From: Rhyacophila brunnea
Lineage: Eukaryota > Arthropoda > Insecta > Trichoptera > Rhyacophilidae
Reading direction: 5' to 3'
Length of the DNA stretch: 64,000 nucleotides
Assembly (NCBI GenBank): GCA_022495005.1
Contig: JAGYXB010000135.1
Span: 3,100,001-3,164,000, forward strand
Shown here one piece after another: positions 57,354-64,000 of this stretch (its first letter is position 1; each line of letters begins with the position of its first letter). Below the pieces are notes generated by a model that saw only the letters and a list, made by a program, of their open reading frames with translations, did not search any database and had not been told where the DNA came from. The translations under genes were made by a program, and so were the position numbers.

Positions 57354-57580
57354 CAGCGATCGAAATGGATTTTTTTACGAACCGGAGCGCCCGATAATTT
57401 TATGAAAATAATATTAACATAGTTATCTTATTGTGTAGTTTATAAAAAAAGTGTGTTAGAATAAAATTGTTATTATATGGCATATCTAGCTCATACGGTC
57501 AAATTAATATTTCCACGGGACGGTGCGATTTTATGAACCGGAACCGCGCTCTGGTGCGCTCCGGTCCATTTCGAGCCCTG
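57354..57580. mobile_element. hAT-like MITE 'GCTCGAAATGG' family, copy 4
   Basis: Begins CAGCGATCGAAATGGA and ends TCCATTTCGAGCCCTG. It contains TTTTACGAACCGGAGCGCCC, TAGCTCATACGGTCAAATTA and GAACCGCGCTCTGGTGCGC. The flanking 8-mers TGCGATTA and CGATAATA are similar but not identical. Confidence 0.82.
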
Positions 57581-57584
57581 CGAT

Positions 57585-58160
57585 AATAATATACAGATGG
57601 GCAATTAATAGTCAAAATATTAAATATGGAAGGCAACATAATTAAAAGCATCTCGAAATCACTTATTATGTGGACGTATTCGTCATCCAGCATTGTGATA
57701 GTTGGTCACCCTAAATAATTGGTAGGACCAGCAACTTATGGGTCGCGAGAACGCTAAGTGAAGCATCAACGTAATGTATTGTATTGGAAAAATATAATGT
57801 AGTCATTACGCTACAAATTTAACACCTAACACGTTAGGCACAAAGCATTGGATGTCGTGGTACCTCACAATACAATAATTAACATTTTTCTAACACCTAC
57901 CTAACTATTTAGGTATTATCACTTATAATGTAACACAGATAAGGATTACTGGCAACCCGCATTTTCAATTTTAAAAAAATGGAACACAGCAAGTAGGTAT
58001 TTACGTTTTACAATATATTGAAATTAAGATGGGGGATAGTGTGCTAATTCACTTTCTCTGTAACTAGATAATATATTATCAACTACAAATTATATACACC
58101 AAAACAGGTATCATATAAGAATTCTGATAATAACGATATTATAATATATATCTATGTATA
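57585..58160. other. Intergenic, nothing recognised
   Basis: No frame or repeat family supported. Confidence 0.4.
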
Positions 58161-58163
58161 CGT

Positions 58164-58633
58164 TAGTTGCGAAGGGTGGAGGTATGCTGTTAATATCCGA
58201 CATAAATAGTGCACACTAAACTTTGTCAGTCAAACGTATTTATTTTCAGTCAACTAATACTACAATATGTAGATAGCCCATACATAATTTTAGATATTTT
58301 ATAGATATAAGAATATTTTTTATCGGTTATGGTTTGGTATAATATTATGTAGAGCTTGATGAATTAAAAAAAACTAACTAAGACCTGTAATATATATTCT
58401 TAATTCAACAAAAACACTATGACTGAAAAATCGTACACTATTTTTGTCGGATCGTCCATAGCATACCTAAACTATTATGGTTTCGTTAGGCAGGGCTTAA
58501 TTGAATTTTAAAAACTAACGAGCACGGTCTGCAAATTGTATTCTTAATTCAATGAAAAATTATTATCATTGATAAAGTTTAGTGTGCACTATTATGTCGA
58601 ATCTTAACAGCCTACCTCCACTTCTCGCCACTG
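58164..58633. mobile_element. Repeat family C MITE, copy 2 (470 bp)
   Basis: Left arm TAGTTGCGAAGGGTGGAGGT, GCTGTTAATATCCGACATAA, GTGCACACTAAA. The right arm, read inward, is CAGTGGCGAGAAGTGGAGGT, GGCTGTTAAGATTCGACATA. It is longer than copy 1 because an internal block with ATTCTTAATTCAA is repeated (about 58396 and 58538). Confidence 0.75.
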
Positions 58634-58639
58634 TCATAC

Positions 58640-60363
58640 GATAAGCCTAGTTACCGTTTTATTTTGTAAAGAAGAAAATAAGTAAAACTATTAAAGTTTA
58701 TTGAGGTTGAACAATTGATACCTAATATTTAAAAAAATCTTCTGTTGGGTTTGGACTCTGTTTAGTCATATACTTTTTCATCTTCTAATATAATATGTAC
58801 ATCAGTACATCCAAAAGTCCAATCGCCGTAAAGCCGATCTGTTTATACAAAAAAGGACCCAGGTGGCAGGCCAAACATATATGAGTTCCTAAAATATATT
58901 AAAAGACCCCTATTAGATTATAATAAAATAGAATTAAAGTATGATTTTTGTCCAAAAAAATGTTCAGGAAGAAACGGAGCGCGAGAAAACCACGATTCCG
59001 ATAGCTTACGTAAGTCTCGTTGTGTGTAGGACTACAAAGGGGTCTAGGGCAAAGGCCACGCAATTCGAAAATAAATAGACGTTAGGTACTTTTAAAAAAA
59101 ATATTTAATATTATTATTTATATTTAAATTATTATAATATGATTTAACAGTTGGTGAGAATTTAAAAGTGCACACGTAAATAATGATTTAATCTCCCATA
59201 TGTTTAAGTTCCCACGAAAAAAGAGTTTTTTATTTTTATATAAAGCCTTAGGCATGGTAATTCTCAATCCGCAATAAAAAAACATTATGTTATGAGTAAA
59301 ATGAATTAAAACCACTAAGTAGTAGAAAAATTCCTCGTCTACGACAGTGCGGCGTCCAATTGTCATGGCGTCCAGTTGTTCCATTCCCATACAAAGCGAT
59401 TTCTAAGCGCTAGGAGTGTCCCACTGGAGAAGGAGAGCAAATGATCGGGCATAGAATATCTCCAGCCCGGTCTGTAGTGCCAGAAAAGAAGATGAAATTG
59501 TGTATTGCCAAGAAACCTTCTCTAGTACTACAATAGTAACAATCAAACATCATTAGTCATTACACGAGTCACGAACATTATAATTTATTTTCCCAAAAAA
59601 ACACCACATTAATTGGTCTTTTAATTGTAGAGCGAGCAATAAATTGTGATAGACAGCTAGTTGCCAATTGTAAAATATGGCAATAATTAAAACAGCAACA
59701 CTCTTGTGATCAAGGATCATTAATTTTAATAACTATTAATAGATCAGCATCCGTCAAAACAGAGATAAATATCGTATTATTTAACCGAATGAGAATTTAT
59801 TTTAATATTAATAAATTTTGAACGCAATTAACGTTTAATTGATGGTAATGATAACATTAATTTTCATATAGTGCCAAACACTGGCGGATCCAGAAACTAA
59901 TTTAGGGGGTGGGCATTTATTTTTAAATGTAATTCAGAAATAATACTTATATAAGTACAAAAAGGTGATGGTACACAGGATATTAAGTAGGTATACAATG
60001 CTTTACGTTTACCGTTGCACGTGCGCGATTTACATGCTTAAAATTCAACGCATACCCGCACCTATAAACATTGCAATCAAATCCCTGGGAAAAGCAATAT
60101 TCTGGGCTACAAAAACAGTAAAATTTCAACATAAATAATATAAACAATAATTGAAAACTGTAAAATGTGTGCTAATAAATTTCCGGGTTACCAAAACACA
60201 ACCTATTGTCCTGTTAAAACATAGGTAATTTTGACAAATGTTAATTTTTAGTAATTTCTAATACCTACCTATTTTTGGTTTGCAAAATCATTAGAGCAAT
60301 TGAACCTAATTGATGTTAGCCAATGATATTGCTTAAACAATTTTGGCAAACGCATTATATAAA

Positions 60364-60370
<7 letters not shown>
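58640..60370. other. Intergenic, one possible hAT-like terminus
   Basis: CACTGGCGGATCCAGAAACT at about 59879 resembles a hAT-type end but has no partner. Nothing else recognised. Confidence 0.4.

Positions 60371-60394
<24 letters not shown>
60371..60394. repeat. Poly(A) tract of 24
   Basis: An uninterrupted run of 24 A, possibly the tail of a retroposed sequence, but nothing recognisable lies upstream. Confidence 0.8.
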
Positions 60395-60502
60395 CAATTC
60401 GACTTAGGCTAGGTAAAATCTTTATGCACCTACCAAGAACAACTTGAACTGGACATTTTTGGCAATCCCTGCACTAATTCATAATTTTCATGTTATTATT
60501 AT

Positions 60503-61178
60503 TAGGGATTGCAATACCGGTATTTCAAAACCGGCATTATAGTATTTATCAATACCGAAATACCGGTTTTAAGAATTCAAAATACCGGAATTTTCAGTAT
60601 TAAGAAAGCACACTCGTTTACATGTTTGAAAATGAATTATAACTTATATGTGCTGTTACAATGCAAATATATTGAGTGAATCCAACCGAGGTGAAAAAAT
60701 AATAAAACAAACTTCATCAAATATATTTATGTAAGTAATTATCGCGATGAATTATCATAATAGTATTTCGAAATAGAAAACATCCGTCACAAAAATGTTA
60801 AATTATTCTATAATTTTATTATTGATGACTGTACAAGCGTTGAATTGAAGAAGCTTTTCCTGCAGCCGGACTTTTTTGCACTTGATGAACTTTTGAAGGC
60901 TTTAGTTAAAATTATCAATATATTCAAATTATTTGTAAAATATCACTAGTTCTACTTCTACAATTATGATCAATACATATTTTTAAATGGCAACATAATA
61001 AATGTAGGTAAATTTGTAGGTTTTTGCTATAAAATAATATTTTTAAAAGATTTTAATAGCCATATTTATTGATAAGCACCTACTTCTTTTTTTAGGAAAT
61101 ACCGGTAATAATACCGGTATTCAATAAAAAATACCGAAAAACCGGTATTGACATTTTCATTCGGTATTGCAATCCCTA
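60503..61178. mobile_element. hAT-like element with ACCGGT subterminal palindromes
   Basis: Perfect 8-bp duplication ATTATTAT (60495-60502 and 61179-61186). Ends TAGGGATTGCAATACCGGTA and, read inward, TAGGGATTGCAATACCGAAT. Both terminal ~100 bp are packed with ATACCGGTATT-like units (at least six in total), which look like transposase-binding subterminal repeats. 676 bp, no transposase frame. Confidence 0.88.
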
Positions 61179-61186
61179 ATTATTAT

Positions 61187-61406
61187 GTAGTAGTCAAATT
61201 TGATTGATGGTCTTTAGCCCTGATGGTAGGTACCTACAGCGCAAACACAATATTTAAAATATTAATACAGACAAACAAAGCTTATGCATTTTATTGACGC
61301 AAACTACGAGTATGAACAAAATTATTTATTTAATCAGAGTATATTAAGTACATATTATTTACCAAATTAATGATAAGAGGTTGTAAAAATTCTTTATAAT
61401 TCTTAC
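61187..61406. other. Intergenic, nothing recognised
   Basis: No frame or repeat supported. Confidence 0.4.
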
Positions 61407-61409
61407 TAA

Positions 61410-61636
61410 AGCCGCGTTGACACGGTCCAAGTACGATCTAAGTACACTTGGATCGAGTGCCATCCAAGTGACAGATTCATACTAATTATTCCTATCCAAG
61501 TTAACTTGGATAAGTAGGACGGGGTCCAAGTAGCATGGATAGGAATAATTAGTATGAAGATGTCTCATACGAGTGCACTTGGATGGCACTCGGTCCAAGT
61601 GTACATGGATCTTACTTGGACCGTGTCAACGCGGCT
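61410..61636. mobile_element. Harbinger-like MITE, 227 bp, nearly full-length palindrome
   Basis: Ends AGCCGCGTTGACACGGTCCA and its exact inverse at 61636. Arms continue through GTACACTTGG, GAGTGCCATCCAAGTG and TACTAATTATTCCTATCC to the centre, so the strand folds into one long hairpin. Flanked by TAA on both sides (61407-61409 and 61637-61639), the TWA duplication of PIF/Harbinger elements. Confidence 0.83.
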
Positions 61637-61864
61637 TAAGCCGACTTGAGAGTGGATCGATTGTTTGAGCCCCGCATCAGTGGAAATACGATCTTATAGT
61701 GGAGCGAGCTCAAAAGAATTTTTTAAGACTCCTTTAGTTGAGGCTATTATGGATACTATCCGTGGGTTTGTCCAACTGACTTACTCTTAGGTATGCTTGC
61801 ATACTATAGTGTAAACGCTAGAAGATATCTATATTTGGTTACGTATTTTTTCCGGATTATACAT

Positions 61865-62210
61865 GGTGGAATAGAGAACTCTGCCATTCCTGGTAGTATT
61901 AATCTGTGTCTAACTATCTAAAAGATCGGGAGCATCAGATGTTTATTCTCCCAAGGTGCTGCAACACCTGTCATTGGTGATTCCAATTGGGAGTGCAATA
62001 ACTCTGTTCAACCAAATCACTTCGGATGTTGATATTATATTCCACCTATGTGATATGACTATCGGTGAACGCTGTTTTATAAATAAATTCTTAAAATAGG
62101 GTATATACATATTTTAATCTAAGAATAGGGTCTACTTAGCTCATTCGGCGTACTTCCGTGTATTATTTAATATTTTTTGTATTTGCACTTTATGCTGTTT
62201 TTCTAACAAT
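61865..62210 (+). mobile_element. LINE 3' end (family G, copy 2)
   Basis: GATCGGGAGCATCAGATGTT, TATTCTCCCAAGGTGC, then CACTTCGGATGTTGATATTA matches 56035-56140. The frame is broken (VIPIGSAITLFNQITSDVDI is still readable). The 3' UTR block TTAGCTCATTCGGCGTACTT is shared. It runs directly into the family F copy at 62216. Confidence 0.68.
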
Positions 62211-62215
62211 GCGTA

Positions 62216-62666
62216 TATTTTACAACGTTTTTATTAGCTCATATTCTTGTTTGTCCAGTACAAATCTTGCAAGATTTTTAACTAACTTCCCGACTAGCTA
62301 GACATTTGAAACTTTTAGAATATATCAGAACACGATGCCAATGCATTCTTTTAATACTTTTAGCCACCTTTAAGCAGAATTGAATTCATTTTCAGTTAAT
62401 TCTGTTTTGTATGGAAAGTTATTTCAGAAAAATCCGTAAAACATAAAAGACAATTATTGGTTGCTAAGGGGGTGGTCCTAGCAACTAAATTATTAATATA
62501 TACGTGCGTTACCATGGAAATCAAAATGAAATGTCAAAATGACATTTCAGTATTCTATATTTGTTTGTTTTTTATTTACTTCATATCAAATACAAGTTTG
62601 AGCATATTGAGCATAATAATTCAACAGAAAATTTAAAAAAGTTCTTTTTATCTTGTAATTATTTAT
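62216..62666 (+). mobile_element. Repeat family F, copy 3
   Basis: TATTTTACAACGTTTTTATT to TTCTTTTTATCTTGTAATTA, aligned along its length with 18117-18548 and inverted 7961-8374. Long identical blocks such as TAGAATATATCAGAACACGA suggest relatively recent spread. Confidence 0.75.
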
Positions 62667-62669
62667 ACT

Positions 62670-64000
62670 GTTTTAATAATATTTCTTTGTTTTGAATAAT
62701 ACGTAAAATAAAATATTTTTTATTCAAAACAGGTCCCTACTAAGGGTAACCTAGGAAGTTTAATAAAAATTAGTTTAGGTACTTATATAAATGTACTACT
62801 TATATTATAAAATTTGACACTTTTACGCTCTGTTATTTTGTTTTATTCTTATATTGTTATTATTGTGTACCTATGTATTATTTCCCCATGTAATTAATTC
62901 TCTATGACGCAAAGATTTAAAATAAAGTGATCATTTTGTAATCAAAATACACTGCACATCGCTGTAAATGCCTACGTCTGAGTAGCCTTGCAATCATCGC
63001 CACCGGTGCCTGATAAACCTGACAAAAAAATAACTTCGATTTAGATTATTTAGAAGATTTCATGAGTGGGATCACGTAAGTAGTAATTATTTACAGGACG
63101 TCTACAAAAAATCATTATTTCAGAATATTAAGATTGGAAATCATCTCATGTGAGAGCATGCAAAAGTGCTTGAAGAACAGAATTGACTTACGACGGAAAA
63201 TTCTCGCATATTAAAATAAGCACTGAAGATAACAATTATTATCTTCTGAACGCGCTCTTATATTATAAGCTTGTAGGACCAGGGATGCGCCAAGGGCGGT
63301 TGCCACCCGGATGCCAGCCCAACATTGCTGCCCTCTTCCACACAATATAACAAAATATTTTTATATTGAAAATATGACAGAAATCAAAGAAAAGTTGAAA
63401 CAATTGTTAGGTATACATAATTATTGTTATCAAAATATTGACATATTTTATTTATGTATACTTATTCTGAAATGTGACACAGAGCATCTTAAATCGATAG
63501 ATATGTATCGATGGATCACGGAAGTATTATAAATGATTATTCAGTGACGTAGGAGAATATTGCGCGTATATTTTTTCCATACGTATAAAGTTCATTTTAT
63601 GTCAGTAATTGAATAGTATATATTTTCAAATAATAGATATCATTAAAAATATTTTTTTCGGAGTTTTGCCGCCTGGGTGTTTCGTGTCCCAGTGTAGGAC
63701 ACTTCACACCATACGCAGATAATGGACTGATATTTTAAGAATATTAGGTGGATCCACGCCATCGAAACGCAAAGTGGACGCAAGACATTTGGATTTTTGA
63801 ATGGCTTAGCTCAGTGGTAGCCAAACGGCGCCCCAGGCGTCAAAGCCTGTTCATCATATTTCATAATTGCAAACAATATTAATTACTTGTGCTCATACAC
63901 GCCACAATGATAAAATATAATTACTGCATAAATTTGTGTTCTCCAATGAAGTTTTTTCTCAATACTTATAAAAAATGTTGAAAATTGAAATAATGAGATA
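62670..64000. other. Intergenic, nothing firm
   Basis: TGGCTTAGCTCAGTGGTAGCC at about 63802 has a tRNA A-box look but no B box follows. GCGCCAAGGGCGGTTGCCAC near 63286 may be a MITE end. No gene supported. Confidence 0.35.

Noticed and set aside
63802..63850. TTAGCTCAGTGGTAGCC as a possible tRNA
   Set aside because: No B box at the expected distance; the nearby CCCCAGGCGTCAAAGCC does not complete a cloverleaf.

Overview
The window looks like insect nuclear DNA. It is AT-rich, has split genes with GT-AG introns, and carries many degenerate LINE, mariner, hAT-like and Harbinger-like copies. It also holds a short run of the insect telomere unit TTAGG/CCTAA. The abundance of short TAGGTACCTA-type motifs and a CXC-type repeat protein (a kind I recall from aphid annotations) suggest a hemipteran, possibly aphid-like; that placement is inference and weak.

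Only one host protein-coding gene can be supported. It is an SLC22-type organic cation transporter on the minus strand, in nine coding exons from 45007 (ATG) to 36175 (stop). The exons join without frame errors into a 718-residue protein. The SLC22 signatures are present in order, plus an unusual Asn-rich insertion of about 120 residues in the central cytoplasmic loop. Its introns hold a LINE fragment, a SINE and other repeats.

The rest is a repeat landscape. 0.2-1.25 kb: LINE pieces, one with an inverted 5' end. 1.35-3.83 kb: a 2.5-kb fold-back element with inverted arms of about 850 bp, carrying a broken DTDV/GCDTTS/CXC protein. 5-14 kb: tRNA-derived SINEs, LINE ends and non-autonomous DNA elements. 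15.2-16.45 kb: a dead mariner. 20.2-21.5 kb: a nested stack of elements. 22.8 kb: (CCTAA)n. 32-33 kb: a hAT-like MITE and two Harbinger-like MITEs with a LINE scrap. 47-63 kb: further MITEs, two related hAT-like elements with palindromic subterminal repeats, and two LINE 3' ends. Several families show perfect target-site duplications, so their ends can be placed to the base.

Long stretches between these (for example 22.9-27.7, 28.2-29.9, 45.1-47.5 and 50.5-51.6 kb) show nothing I can recognise. A CpG-richer patch at 52.8-53.2 kb may be a promoter. All family assignments are from reading the sequence alone; no database search was possible.
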